In this document: positions 26,216-36,012 of the stretch, in pieces
How the letters are laid out: each line of letters begins with the position of its first letter
Numbering within the stretch: the stretch's first letter is position 1
From: an uncultured Bacilli bacterium
Lineage (GTDB): Bacteria; Bacillota_I; Bacilli_A; RFN20; CAG-288
Direction: 5' to 3'
NCBI GenBank assembly: GCA_944371605.1
Contig: CALVXU010000005.1
Span: 1 to 43,569, forward strand
DNA: 43,569 nt
The notes under the pieces: generated by a model
Database searches by the model: none
The model's input: only the letters and a program-made list of their open reading frames with translations
What the model was told of the DNA's origin: nothing
Translations under genes and position numbers: made by a program

Positions 26216-27272
26216 AGAAAATACATCCCCTTTCTCTATATATTATATAAAGTTTATGCAAAGCGATGTGATAAAAAGAGGGATTTAGACAGATTTTAGT
26301 AGATAACGTATTTATCTCATTTTCGAAATCTAACATAAGGATAGCAATTTAAAAACAAGAAAAACTAAGAGATTTTTATTATATAACGACTTTTTAATTT
26401 ATTCTTTCATGTTCTTAAAACAGGAATATAACAGAACTAAAATCGATTACGATGATTTAAAGCAAAGACTATAGAAATAGTTTTAAACTGCTTATTACTT
26501 TTAAAAGGATACTATGTCATTTTAAGTGCGTATTTTATTTATAATATGTTTGTGATTGAGAAGGAAAGCAGAATGAATTACTAAACTATAAACCAATAAT
26601 ACTGAGCAATTGAGAATGATAGAAAAGAATTATATCTCTATCTAGCAAATGATTCTCTGCTTGACTGGTGGTTTTTTTAAGAAAGGGAAAGACGTTAGTC
26701 ACTATTGAAGAGTTAAAGAAATAAAACAAATATCTTTTGTCAGAATATTGATGCTCTCAGGTGAATTAATAAAATTAAAACTTTAATATTGTTATACAAA
26801 TTGTAATAGTACTGTTTAATCTTTTATATGCCAATTATATAAAAAAATATAGTTCAATAAATGATTAATGTTTTCTTGATTAATAGACTTCAAGAGTTTC
26901 AAGTGAATCATAATGGGCGTTAAAAATCCAAATTTCATATTTCGTATCATTGTTCTAATACAATCCGAAAGTATTTAAAACTAAAAACAAGATTTAAATA
27001 ATCAGAAATTATTTTTTTAATCAATAGAAAGAAAGCATTGTTTTCAAATTCTGGTGTATTTATTAAAAAGATATCGTTATTTTTCTTAGTTGAAGAAAAT
27101 TGTGGAATTTTCTAGAACACTTTTATTTTTGTTGCTTTTATTTGTATTGAAAGAAACACAGGCTGATGTAATCATAATTGAAACACGAACATATAGAAAC
27201 GCAAGACCCTTATAAAACTTTTATTGTTAATATATAATTATGTGTATGGATATTTGTCCTGGGAGGTGCTTA
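26216..27272. other. About 1 kb without genes, extremely AT-rich, upstream of the polysaccharide operon
   Basis: No frame longer than a few dozen codons with a ribosome site was found on either strand. The stretch contains the candidate small RNA at 26540-26678, a short perfect hairpin near 27094-27113 (GAAAAT/ATTTTC), and a TATAAT just before 27240 that could drive the downstream operon. The rest shows nothing I can interpret. Confidence 0.5.
26552..26678 (+). ncRNA. Candidate small RNA with its own -10 box and terminator
   Basis: A TATAAT lies at 26540-26545, with only a weak -35. About 130 bases on, a long nested hairpin forms: ACCA 26592-26595 with TGGT 26666-26669, GCA with TGC, GAGAAT 26612-26617 with ATTCTC 26652-26657, and ATAGA with TCTAT. 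It is followed by seven T (26672-26678). No coding frame fits. The start is inferred from the -10 box. It resembles no RNA class I can name. Confidence 0.4.
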
Positions 27273-28991
27273 ATGCAAGACTCAAACAATAATCAAACGA
27301 TAATCATTAAAAACCAAGAAGATGAAAAAAGGCATTTCACTTGGGGTGATTATATAAAGCAATTGAATCATTTTAAGTATTGGATATTAGGAATCACACT
27401 TTTATGTGTGATAGCCGGTTATTTATTTGTAGCTTTTTACTTCAGTCCGAAGAGAGAGACGTATGTTGCAGATGTTACGCTTCACATGCCTCTCTTGGTG
27501 ACAAAAGATGACGAAGGTGTCACACAGTCCATCACTTATTTAAATGGCTCTGCGTATAGTATGTATGACATCATCAACGTTAATAATATCACTAAAACTG
27601 TCGAAGAGACTCTTGATGAAAATGGCGAGAGAAAGTATTCATCTTTAGATGCGACAAGCATTATTGAAGACAATGCTATCACGATCGCGTTACAGGCCTC
27701 TCAAACTGACTCAACGGTCGTCAGTGACCCGGCTAATTGTTCATATCGTTTGACTCTTTTAGCCTCTTCTTTTCCAAATATAAGTATCGCTAGATCTTTT
27801 GTGAATGACTTGTTAGAAAACACTATTGAATCTGCTATTTCATTAGTTCCATCCAATCATATCTCCAATATCATTTCTAATGTTGATTGCCTGACTAGTA
27901 CCAATTTGAATAATGAAGTAGATACTTTGGCTGAACAATATAATCTCATTTCTGATTGCTACGATGAGCTGATGTCCAGCTTTCAAGGAGCACAATATAT
28001 TTTAGATGGTAAAGATTTGACGACTATTTATAATGAATTTATCAACACTTTCCAATCAGAGTCTGGGTATGAGAGCATATTTGAAGATTTAGAATTACAA
28101 TTAGATTCAAATGCCTATTTCCGTTATGAAAATACCGAAGAAGGAATCAATGATGCAATCACTCAATGCCATACTCTAGCTAATCAATATGCTAATAAAT
28201 TGACTAGTGATTATCGTATGTTGCAATTCTATGAAGATAGACGCGATTCTATCACTGGCTTAATCAAACCTAGTGCTGATGATAAAGAAACCAGTTCTAC
28301 TGAAGAATCCTTATTGGAGATGATTTTAGAATGTAATCAAAAAATCCTTGGTCTACAATTAGAGATGAATGATTTAAGAACATCTATCAAGGCGCTCGGA
28401 TTTAATATTGTAGAAAGTGAGACAAACAACAACTATATCGCTACAGCTGAGCCATACGAAATAACTAGTGCTATCAAAATGTTAGAAGCTGGTGATACTC
28501 CAGGTACTCTTCAATACTTAAACGACGAGTTATCATATCTTAAGCAAGACGGAACAGTTTTAGAAAAGCCGGCTTGGGGAGATGATTGCCAAGAGTTTAT
28601 CACTAAGGTCAATGACTATATCCCTCTGTTATCCTCAGCTTTAACAACCGCTAATACCATCTATCATAATCTCTATAAAAATAATTTAAATTCGATAGTA
28701 TATAACAATTCTTCAATCCTCGTTTCTAACGGAAGAATCTCTGGAGCTTGGGGTGCGATTTTAGGATTGGTCCTTGGATTCTTAGCTTCTTCTTTGATCT
28801 TTGCTGGAGTCGGTTATAGCAAAGATAAGAAAAAAGAAGAATCAGCCGCAGCCGTTGAGGGCGTTAAATTAAATCAGACTTTGACGATACAAGAAGCTGA
28901 ACAAACCGATTCATCTACAGATGCTAACGATTTGAGCGTGTCTAGTGAAGAACATCATGAGAAAGGCTCTGAAGATGAGCAGTCAAAATAA
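27273..28991 (+). CDS. Wzz/YveK-like polysaccharide chain-length (co-polymerase) protein
   Basis: I place the start at 27273, where GGGAGG lies 6 bases upstream, rather than at the ATG at 27240. The 572-residue protein has the topology of polysaccharide co-polymerases. A short cytoplasmic N-terminus leads into a membrane helix (about 36-57, YWILGITLLCVIAGYLFVAF), then a large extracytoplasmic domain with long helices (about 200-400, coiled-coil-like). A second membrane helix lies near 488-512 (GAILGLVLGFLASSLIFAG), and an acidic Ser-rich tail ends the protein. No tyrosine kinase domain is attached. It overlaps the Wzy-like gene, so the two probably cooperate in making a capsule or exopolysaccharide. 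Topology supports the call; sequence motifs are weak. Confidence 0.6.
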   Translation: MQDSNNNQTIIIKNQEDEKRHFTWGDYIKQLNHFKYWILGITLLCVIAGYLFVAFYFSPKRETYVADVTLHMPLLVTKDDEGVTQSITYLNGSAYSMYDIINVNNITKTVEETLDENGERKYSSLDATSIIEDNAITIALQASQTDSTVVSDPANCSYRLTLLASSFPNISIARSFVNDLLENTIESAISLVPSNHISNIISNVDCLTSTNLNNEVDTLAEQYNLISDCYDELMSSFQGAQYILDGKDLTTIYNEFINTFQSESGYESIFEDLELQLDSNAYFRYENTEEGINDAITQCHTLANQYANKLTSDYRMLQFYEDRRDSITGLIKPSADDKETSSTEESLLEMILECNQKILGLQLEMNDLRTSIKALGFNIVESETNNNYIATAEPYEITSAIKMLEAGDTPGTLQYLNDELSYLKQDGTVLEKPAWGDDCQEFITKVNDYIPLLSSALTTANTIYHNLYKNNLNSIVYNNSSILVSNGRISGAWGAILGLVLGFLASSLIFAGVGYSKDKKKEESAAAVEGVKLNQTLTIQEAEQTDSSTDANDLSVSSEEHHEKGSEDEQSK

Positions 28992-30471
28992 AATTTTTCA
29001 GCGAGAGATAAACAAAGATCGTTTTGATTATGTTCTTTTTTTAGTGCTCACATGCGTATTAGCATTAGTGACTTTAAAAGGATTCACTTTTGCTCCTGAA
29101 ATACGCAACGATTGGAATAGTCTCGGATTCTCTTATGATACTTCTATTCCTTTGATTCTTGCTGTTCCTTTTGATCTATTATATGTCGGTGTTGCAGTGT
29201 GGTTTTTAATCAGAAGAAAAGTTGCTTTTGGTAAAAAGCAGCTTATTATGACTACAATCTTTATTATTTTAGCGGCTTTTCGTATTTCTAGTTATTTCCT
29301 TTTTCCTGAATCAGTCGAGTTTTCTTTGTCAAATCCTTTTGATCCAAATCAAATAATAGATATCAGCTATTCTGATTATGCTTTAGTCGATAAATGCATA
29401 GAATGTATAGCAGAAGTTATATTCTTATTCCACTTATATTTGATAGCTATGGTATTTCCGACATTGAATAAAGATAAAAAAGATATTGTTTCCAGTGTTG
29501 TGTTGATGCTATTTGCTGCTGTTGCTATCGTTATGACTATTTATTCGATGATCACTGAAGGCGATATATTGTTAGGTAATTTATACTATTATTTAGATAA
29601 ACCTGGCTATATGATCAATGATGCTATCAGTTTCACTAGTCATAGAAATGTGTTTGGTTTCTTTTTGACTTTGGGTGTTATATCACAAGTTTTATTTTTG
29701 TTTAAAAAACCGAACTTCATCTCTATTCTCATCATGCTATATCTAGCTGCCTTTACGATATTGATACATAGTCGCACTTCTATCAGTATTTGCTTTTTAC
29801 TATTAGGTTTAACTATGATCAGTTTTATAGTTTTAAATCTAAAGAAACATCCAGTTATTTCTTGCTCTTTTATCTTGATGATTTTGGCTGCGATCATTTT
29901 AGTGGTTTTATCTTTGACAGTATTTAAGGACCGCGTTGTAGTTAAGAAAATTTATGAAGAGTTAAAAAAGTTTTTTGATTTCACTAGCGTCAATAATCGC
30001 ATCGACCATATCTCAACAAGTTGGAAGTTACTCACTTATCATTCCTACTTCTTTTGGATGGGACTAGGTAGAGTGCCTTTTATGCATAATTATCATCAGT
30101 ATTTGGTAGCTATCAATTATGAACCGAACACGGTTACTTCTCACAATGGATTTCTTGAACCATTCTTTTATCAAGGTGCTGTTATGGGAATAATCTATTT
30201 TATTTTCTATATTGTTATTTTTGGATTGATCATTTATTTATTTGTCAAAAAGGATAAAAATATAGGCATCAGTTATTTGCTAGCTGGAGTAGGATTATTC
30301 ATCCATTCGATATTTGAAATGAGAGCGATATTTATTTTTGAGAGCACCAGTATTTTATTTATGATGATCTTTTTATTCCCACTTATCAAAGAATATTCTT
30401 ATTTTATTGCTAATAAAGAAGATATCATAGATAATAGGCGTTATAAGACTTTAATTTATAAACTTTCTTAA
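28975..30471 (+). CDS. O-antigen ligase/polymerase (Wzy/WaaL-like) membrane protein
   Basis: I choose the ATG at 28975 (GAAAGG 9 bases upstream), which overlaps the preceding gene by 17 bp; an earlier in-frame ATG exists at 28945. The protein has 498 residues and ten or more membrane helices. Typical Wzy_C features are a TSHRNVFGFFLTL segment, the short SRTSIS motif before a helix, and a large outer loop with FMHNYHQYL and SHNGFLEPFFYQGAVMGI. This last is the conserved H-N-x(2)-L...G pattern of O-antigen ligases. It joins or polymerises lipid-linked glycan units at the outer membrane face of the cell membrane. The glycan is not identifiable from the window. Confidence 0.8.
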   Translation: MSSQNKIFQREINKDRFDYVLFLVLTCVLALVTLKGFTFAPEIRNDWNSLGFSYDTSIPLILAVPFDLLYVGVAVWFLIRRKVAFGKKQLIMTTIFIILAAFRISSYFLFPESVEFSLSNPFDPNQIIDISYSDYALVDKCIECIAEVIFLFHLYLIAMVFPTLNKDKKDIVSSVVLMLFAAVAIVMTIYSMITEGDILLGNLYYYLDKPGYMINDAISFTSHRNVFGFFLTLGVISQVLFLFKKPNFISILIMLYLAAFTILIHSRTSISICFLLLGLTMISFIVLNLKKHPVISCSFILMILAAIILVVLSLTVFKDRVVVKKIYEELKKFFDFTSVNNRIDHISTSWKLLTYHSYFFWMGLGRVPFMHNYHQYLVAINYEPNTVTSHNGFLEPFFYQGAVMGIIYFIFYIVIFGLIIYLFVKKDKNIGISYLLAGVGLFIHSIFEMRAIFIFESTSILFMMIFLFPLIKEYSYFIANKEDIIDNRRYKTLIYKLS

Positions 30472-30481
30472 GGAGTGATAT

Positions 30482-31069
30482 ATGTATCAAGAATTGCAAA
30501 AAGGTTGGGTGGAAGTAATTACTGGGCCGATGTTTGCTGGCAAGTCTGAAGAATTGATCAGAAGAATTCGTACGTTATCGTTCGCAAATAAGAAAATTGT
30601 ATCGTTTAAGCCACTGATTGATGATCGTTATGATAAAGTAGCTATCGCTTCTCATGATGGTGAAAAGATAACTGCTTATCCTATAAAAGAAGCACATGAA
30701 ATATATGATTATGTGGATGACACGATAGATGTTGTCGCCATCGATGAGGTTCAATTTTTTGGTGATGATGTCATCAGGATTTGTGAAGATCTAGCAGATA
30801 AAGGTATCAGAGTCATTGTTGCAGGATTAGATACTGACTTTAGAGGGGAACCATTTGGTCCGGTTCCAGAATTACTAGCTAGAGCTGAATTTGTCACTAA
30901 ATTATCTGCCGCATGCACAATCTGCGGCTGTGCAGCGACTAGAACTCAAAGATTGATTGATAATAAGCCAGCTAATTACAATGATCCGATCATCTTAGTA
31001 GGTGCTAAAGAAAGTTATCAAGCTAGATGTCGTAAGCATCATGAAGTTCCAGGAAAACCAAAAGAGTAA
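30482..31069 (+). CDS. tdk: Thymidine kinase (type II)
   Basis: A 195-residue enzyme of nucleotide salvage that phosphorylates thymidine with ATP to dTMP. Motifs: P-loop GPMFAGKS (about 15-22), AIDEVQFF (Walker B, catalytic Glu), [14 protein letters not shown], and a zinc site of CTIC plus a C-terminal CRKHH pair. The lasso-loop residues around [12 protein letters not shown] match type II enzymes. An AAGGAG site lies 6-7 bases upstream. The next ATPase gene starts one base after the stop, so the two are co-transcribed. Confidence 0.96.
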   Translation: MYQELQKGWVEVITGPMFAGKSEELIRRIRTLSFANKKIVSFKPLIDDRYDKVAIASHDGEKITAYPIKEAHEIYDYVDDTIDVVAIDEVQFFGDDVIRICEDLADKGIRVIVAGLDTDFRGEPFGPVPELLARAEFVTKLSAACTICGCAATRTQRLIDNKPANYNDPIILVGAKESYQARCRKHHEVPGKPKE

Positions 31070-31070
31070 A

Positions 31071-33866
31071 ATGAAAAAAAATAGCACTGAGAAATCTGAA
31101 CATATAGAAAAAAACATCACTGAGCAAAGACCTGACGTAAAAAAATCTGAAGAAAAGATAGCAGAAAGTGATGTTGGCAAAACTTTAAATACTCCAGATA
31201 AGAAAGAGAGTATTTTTACAAAAGGATGTTCGATATTTAGATTTAAAAGAAAAGATAAAAGCGAATCAAAAAGAGTAGGCCTAAAAGAGGCTGAGAGATT
31301 TTCACCTAGTTTAAATGCTGGCTTGACTTCTGAACAAGTGACAGCAAGAAAGAATGATGAACTGACTAATCAAGTAAAATCAACAGGTGGAAAAACTATC
31401 AGTCAAATCATCTGTTCTAACGTTTTTACTTTTTTTAATATCCTTTTACTTTTAATCGCTATTTCTTTATGGGTTTTCGGTCAAATTACTTCTACCTATT
31501 TCATTTTGATCGCTATCATCAATACTTTGATCGGAACTATTCAGGAAATAAAGGCTAAAAAGACTGTTGATAAATTAAAGCTGGTGACAGCACAAAACGT
31601 TCAGGTTATCCGTGATGGCAAGTCACAGATGATCTCTGTTGATCAAATAGTTTTAGATGATATTTATAATTTAGTGAATGGCGACCAAATACCAACTGAT
31701 TCGATAATTAAACAAGGGACTATCGAAGTCAATGAATCTTTATTGACTGGCGAGTCTTTACCGATTAAAAAGACAGTAGGTGATGCGATATATGCTGGGT
31801 CTTTTGTTGTCTCTGGTTCAGCGATAGTTCAAGCTGACAAGATTGGCGAGTATAATTATGCTTCTGGAATACAAGCTAAAGCGAAAGAATATTCTAAGCC
31901 AAAATCCGAATTATTAAGGTCGTTAAATTTGATAATTAAAGTTATTGCCATTGTTATTATTCCTTTAGGGATTGGCACATTTGTTACCCAATGGTTTAAT
32001 GTTGTTAATAGCAACCCATCATTTTCCACTTGGGAAGCTTGCGGCGAGACTATTTCGCGAACGGCTGGCAGTATGGTCGGGATGATTCCTTCAGGTATGT
32101 ATTTATTGACTTCGGTAGCTTTAGCTGTAGGTGTCATCAACTTATCTAAAAAGAAAACTTTGGTTCAAGACTTATATTGCATCGAGATGTTAGCTCGTGT
32201 GAACGTGCTTTGTTTAGATAAGACTGGCACCTTAACTGATGGTACTATGCGTGTTGATGAAGTTTTGATGATCGACTCTAATGTTGATTTATATAAACTA
32301 GTCGGTTCATACTTAAATGCGTTTAAAGAGTCTAATCAAACTTCGATCGCTTTATCACAAAGATATCCTCTATGTAATGATTATAAAGTGAAAAGCAGCA
32401 TTCCTTTTTCATCAGCTAGAAAGTATTCGGCTGTTTGTTTTTATGAGATGGGAACATATGTTTTAGGAGCACCTGAATATATATATACTAAATCTAAAGA
32501 TCGAACGATTGTTAAATACATCAATCAAAAGCAATCAGCTGGATATCGCGTCGTCATGATCTGTAAATCTGATAAAGATATCACCGATGGCGAAATCAAA
32601 GGCAGATTATCTCCTATCGCTATTTTCACTTTAGAAGATCACATTCGAAATGAAGCACCTAGCACTATTAAATGGTTTTGTGATAACGATGTTCAAATCA
32701 AAATCATCTCTGGTGATAACCCATTAACCGCATCTGAAATCGCTAAAAAATGTGGAGTTCCTAATGCTGAAAAATGTGTTTCCTTAGAAGGTTTATCTAC
32801 TAGAGAAGTATCGGAAATAGTAGACCAATACACTGTGTTTGGTCGTGTTTCACCAGAACAAAAAGCAGCTATTATTAAAGAGTTAAAGAATCGTAAAAAT
32901 ACTGTCGGTATGACTGGTGATGGAGTCAATGATATCCTTGCGATGAAAAATGCAGATTGCTCAATAGCTATGGCAAACGGTGCTTCAGCTGCTAGAAATG
33001 CTGCTCACCTTGTTCTTTTGGACTCTAATTTTGCTTCGATGCCAGCGGTTGTTCAAGAGGGGCGCCGTGTCATCAATAATATTCAAAGATCTTCTTCTTT
33101 ATATTTGATGAAGACTATTTTTACAATCGTTTTTACCATCATCGTCCTTTTGACTTTTACCACTGGTTCTGGCATTAAATATCCATTTGAAACGAATAAC
33201 ATTTTGATCACTGAAGTCGTCGGTATCGGTATACCATCATTTGTCTTATCTATTCAACAAAACAATCAGCTGATCAAAGGACACTTTATCAGGAATACCT
33301 TTGCTCGTGCTATACCTGCTGCTATTTGTTTAATCTTAGCAATAGGTATGAACTATATTTTAAAATCGATTGACAATGGTGCCTTTTTGGAGCTAAATGG
33401 CTTAGATAGTTCATATGCTAATTTGAGCTTTACGACTTTTTGTGCCTTGACTATGGCGGTTATCGCTTTAGCTATGGTCTTTAATTGTTGTGTGCCTTTG
33501 AATACTTTTAGAACGATACTTTTTATCACGGTTATAGTTTTATTCCTCATCATGGTTTTCGCTTTCCCAGCTATCCCTGCTGTCTCACCTAATCCCAATC
33601 CTGAAACATATGCTTATTGGAATTTCTCTATGCAGATTTCAGGCATTTCATATAACTATCTGACGAAGCCGATGTGGTTTATTTTGATCATCTATTGTTC
33701 TTTAGCTGGCACTTTCTTAAATCTGTTGCTACGTTTGTTCAAGAGATTAGAAGAGCCTGGAAAGCTTCCGATACCATTTTTCCATAAGAAAAATGTCGAC
33801 AAAGAAAAAATTGTTGATGCTAAAGATTTACAGCATGATAACTTAACTGAGACTGTTGATAATTAA
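31071..33866 (+). CDS. CtpE-like P-type cation ATPase
   Basis: The start is the ATG one base after tdk (31071). A longer in-frame ATG inside tdk at 31002 is unlikely. The 931-residue pump has an unusual Lys/Glu/Ser-rich soluble extension of about 80 residues, then the N-terminal domain (LNAGLTSEQVTARKNDELTN), LTGESLP, CLDKTGTLTDGTMRVDE (Asp near residue 383), and MTGDGVNDILAMKNADCSIAMANGASAARNAAHLVLLDSNF, split here as TGDGVND and NGASAARNAAHLVLLDSNF. The last run is characteristic of the CtpE group. Mycobacterial CtpE takes up Ca2+ and supports envelope integrity. The ion here is unproven. The C-terminus has a short basic/acidic tail. Confidence 0.88.
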   Translation: MKKNSTEKSEHIEKNITEQRPDVKKSEEKIAESDVGKTLNTPDKKESIFTKGCSIFRFKRKDKSESKRVGLKEAERFSPSLNAGLTSEQVTARKNDELTNQVKSTGGKTISQIICSNVFTFFNILLLLIAISLWVFGQITSTYFILIAIINTLIGTIQEIKAKKTVDKLKLVTAQNVQVIRDGKSQMISVDQIVLDDIYNLVNGDQIPTDSIIKQGTIEVNESLLTGESLPIKKTVGDAIYAGSFVVSGSAIVQADKIGEYNYASGIQAKAKEYSKPKSELLRSLNLIIKVIAIVIIPLGIGTFVTQWFNVVNSNPSFSTWEACGETISRTAGSMVGMIPSGMYLLTSVALAVGVINLSKKKTLVQDLYCIEMLARVNVLCLDKTGTLTDGTMRVDEVLMIDSNVDLYKLVGSYLNAFKESNQTSIALSQRYPLCNDYKVKSSIPFSSARKYSAVCFYEMGTYVLGAPEYIYTKSKDRTIVKYINQKQSAGYRVVMICKSDKDITDGEIKGRLSPIAIFTLEDHIRNEAPSTIKWFCDNDVQIKIISGDNPLTASEIAKKCGVPNAEKCVSLEGLSTREVSEIVDQYTVFGRVSPEQKAAIIKELKNRKNTVGMTGDGVNDILAMKNADCSIAMANGASAARNAAHLVLLDSNFASMPAVVQEGRRVINNIQRSSSLYLMKTIFTIVFTIIVLLTFTTGSGIKYPFETNNILITEVVGIGIPSFVLSIQQNNQLIKGHFIRNTFARAIPAAICLILAIGMNYILKSIDNGAFLELNGLDSSYANLSFTTFCALTMAVIALAMVFNCCVPLNTFRTILFITVIVLFLIMVFAFPAIPAVSPNPNPETYAYWNFSMQISGISYNYLTKPMWFILIIYCSLAGTFLNLLLRLFKRLEEPGKLPIPFFHKKNVDKEKIVDAKDLQHDNLTETVDN

Positions 33867-33930
33867 GCGAAAGTGAAGAAAGTCTTGATTTTAATCTCTA
33901 AACGTATTAAAATCTTCAAGCTATTCAGCT

Positions 33931-34004
33931 GGATCATTAGCTCAGCTTGGTAGAGCAACTGACTCTTAATCAGTGGGCCTAGGGTTCGAGTCCCTAATGA
34001 TCCA
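33931..34004 (+). tRNA. tRNA-Lys (anticodon CUU)
   Basis: A complete cloverleaf: acceptor GGATCAT with ATGATCC, D-arm AGCTCAGCTTGGTAGAGC, anticodon stem ACTGA/TCAGT enclosing CTCTTAA with CTT at 33965-33967, T-arm TAGGG-TTCGAGT-CCCTA, and discriminator A. CCA is not encoded. It lies 65 bp after the ATPase gene and is followed by a strong terminator. An inverted repeat without a T run (about 33884-33921) lies between the ATPase stop and the tRNA and may help processing. Confidence 0.96.
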
Positions 34005-34022
34005 TAATCGCTTGTATAACAT

Positions 34023-34069
34023 GTCTAATACAGTCTTAGAAACACCTGAGGTTGTATTAGACTTTTTTT
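34023..34069 (+). terminator. Terminator after tRNA-Lys
   Basis: GTCTAATACA (34023-34032) pairs perfectly with TGTATTAGAC (34053-34062) and is followed by T7. Confidence 0.92.
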
Positions 34070-34110
34070 GTATATAGATTTTATTGATATCAGCGATAGT
34101 AAAAATAAAA

Positions 34111-34127
34111 TGTTATAAAACATAACA
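34111..34127. promoter_or_regulatory. Operator-like palindrome upstream of a lipoprotein gene
   Basis: TGTTAT and ATAACA flank five bases (AAAAC) in a stretch of low complexity, 91 bases upstream of the start at 34218. It could bind a dimeric repressor, but AT-rich palindromes arise easily by chance. Confidence 0.3.
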
Positions 34128-34217
34128 TGAGTTTTGAATTTTATATTTTTATCATAAAATCATATAATAAAAATGCATAGTAGAAAATACAAATTGATAC
34201 TACAAGGAGATTTTAAA

Positions 34218-34835
34218 ATGAAGAAAAAAATTTCTATTTTAACTTCATTGTTATTAAGTATCTTTGTAGTCACCGGATGCTCTAAGGGCGACATTGAACC
34301 TGATTTTGTAGAATCTGGGTTTTCATATAATAGTGAATATGATGAAATAAGCCCTTGGCTTTCAACAGCTGTTAAAGCAAAAAAGAAACAAGAAGAAAAA
34401 GCAAAATTGACAGCTTATGCGGGATATCACACTGGATTTGTTGATAAGTGGAATAGCTTTTTAACTAAGCCTAATTATGAAAGAGTTGTACTTCAAAGAT
34501 GTATAAGAGATCAAATAGAAAACGATATTTCGAATGAATATTTTGATTTACCTGACTTTTTTGATGAAAGTAAATATTTAGTAACAGAAATAGAAGAAAA
34601 GGACGGCTCGTCAACTAAACAGTTTACATTTAAATTTGAGGATATAATACCTCTTGATGAAATAACCATTGAACGAGGTTATGCTTGCTATAAAATTTGC
34701 TTGTTAGATGATGATAATCAAGTGATCAAAGAACATTTAGGCATATTCGGTCCAATTTCTATGGGTTGCTTGCATTTTAAAATAACAGATAATCAAATAA
34801 CTTTTGCTTTATATGAAAGCAGTCTTAATGAATAA
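34218..34835 (+). CDS. Small hypothetical lipoprotein
   Basis: The start is set by AAGGAG 8 bases upstream of 34218 and by the signal peptide that begins there (MKKKISILTSLLLSIFVVTGC, split here: basic start, then VVTGC lipobox, Cys21). An in-frame ATG 45 bases earlier is not preceded by a ribosome site. The mature part is about 185 residues and begins with a charged helix (KAKKKQEEKAK). It has no recognised domain. A lone gene after the tRNA terminator. Confidence 0.72.
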   Translation: MKKKISILTSLLLSIFVVTGCSKGDIEPDFVESGFSYNSEYDEISPWLSTAVKAKKKQEEKAKLTAYAGYHTGFVDKWNSFLTKPNYERVVLQRCIRDQIENDISNEYFDLPDFFDESKYLVTEIEEKDGSSTKQFTFKFEDIIPLDEITIERGYACYKICLLDDDNQVIKEHLGIFGPISMGCLHFKITDNQITFALYESSLNE

Positions 34836-34911
34836 TGCTTCCAATATTTATGAAAGTTATATTTTTGTTCTACAGGTGATAGTTTACATATCGATTTTCA
34901 TTCGCAATTTA

Positions 34912-35856
34912 TCAGTCTTTTAAGTATTTGATAAAGCTGCTCAGTGAAAACAGCTTTGCTCTTTGATAAGTTTCACGGATTTTAGGTATTTCATTTTGGT
35001 GATTATAAATATAATAATCAGGTTCTTGATTGCTGAGACTTTGAATGAATATCAGTCCCTTACTTTTTAGTAATTCTAAATTCTTTTCAAAAAGTTGGTA
35101 ATCGGTAAAAAAGACATTTGATTTGATAAATATTGTTTTCTTATAAAATCTTTTGTCATATTTATTGATATTTAAATTTATCAAATTAGACTCAGTGTAG
35201 AGCTCTTGAATTTTAGCTTTGATATGTGCGTTTCTCGTCTTGATAAGTTCGCGTTGTTCTTTGATTTTTAAATAGTCAGTGACAGTTTTAAGCACACTTG
35301 GGTATTTTTTGATTATCGTTTCTAAATCATAGTTGTGACTAGTTAAAATTTTCACCAGTATTTCTAGCGTCATCAAAGCATCTTCATCGCTTCGATGATA
35401 GATATGTTTTTCTAAATCATATGCTTCGATCAAAGTATTTAATCCGCGGGATTGAGCTGAATGTGAAAGATATCTATCTATTTTCTGAACATCGACATAT
35501 GAGAAATTTAGGATGGGTAAGTCATATCGTTTAAAAGTATATAATAGAAAGTTAATGTCTTGATCTGTAGCAAATCCTATCGGTAAAGTATCAGCATCTG
35601 TCAGCAAACGCTTTATTTCTGGATAGTAAAAGGGGAAAGTGTGTGCCCATGAAAATCTGAATAATGGATATGCTAATTTGATTCCTTCACCTGTTCTTGA
35701 ACTTCCTAAAAGAAAAGGAGCTTTAGGATCGATTAAAATATCGCGCTTCTTTAAGATTTGAAATCTATCATCAGTTAAAACATATCCAAACGAACATATC
35801 TTTCCTTCACCTTTTAAGCAATTGGCGCATTCGATATCAAAAAACAAATATTTCAT
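34912..35856 (-). CDS. DEDDh 3'-5' exonuclease (DNA Pol III epsilon-like) with a possible C-terminal BRCT-like domain
   Basis: A 314-residue protein. The N-terminal RNase H-fold exonuclease has all DEDDh residues in place: FFDIE (Asp7, Glu9), GFATDQDINFL (third acidic residue), and HRSDEDALMT (catalytic His and Asp). It should remove nucleotides from 3' ends of DNA or RNA using two metal ions. After a basic helical linker (about 190-225), the last 80 residues (KTIFIKSNVFFTDYQLFEKN, LLKSKGLIFI, YYIYN, AKLFSLSSFIKYL) look like a BRCT fold, as seen in some Firmicutes epsilon-like proteins. The insert KGEGKICSFGYVL follows the first motif. It is a single leftward gene. The precise substrate is unknown. 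Confidence 0.85.
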   Translation of the reverse strand: MKYLFFDIECANCLKGEGKICSFGYVLTDDRFQILKKRDILIDPKAPFLLGSSRTGEGIKLAYPLFRFSWAHTFPFYYPEIKRLLTDADTLPIGFATDQDINFLLYTFKRYDLPILNFSYVDVQKIDRYLSHSAQSRGLNTLIEAYDLEKHIYHRSDEDALMTLEILVKILTSHNYDLETIIKKYPSVLKTVTDYLKIKEQRELIKTRNAHIKAKIQELYTESNLINLNINKYDKRFYKKTIFIKSNVFFTDYQLFEKNLELLKSKGLIFIQSLSNQEPDYYIYNHQNEIPKIRETYQRAKLFSLSSFIKYLKD

Positions 35857-35949
35857 ATCAACTAATTTTGAAATATTTCATGTTAAAAAACAACATTAAA
35901 TTTAATTCTAAAGTAGTCTGCCTTAGACTTCTCGGTATTTTCAAATCAT

Positions 35950-35991
35950 AAAAAAAGGCTATAACAACCTTTATCGGTTTGATTATAGCCT
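35950..35991 (-). terminator. Terminator of the LemA operon
   Basis: AGGCTATAA (35956-35964) pairs with TTATAGCCT (35983-35991). Read on the minus strand it ends in T7. It lies just after the LemA stop. Confidence 0.88.
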
Positions 35992-36012
35992 CTAAATTCA
36001 ATTCGAGATTGT

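Noticed and set aside
26555..26580. AAGGAAAGCAG as the SRP RNA loop
   Set aside because: The surrounding stem of SRP RNA is absent and the match is short.
33884..33921. Hairpin after the CtpE-like gene as a terminator
   Set aside because: The inverted repeat has a mismatch and no T run; the tRNA probably shares the transcript and ends at the strong terminator at 34023.
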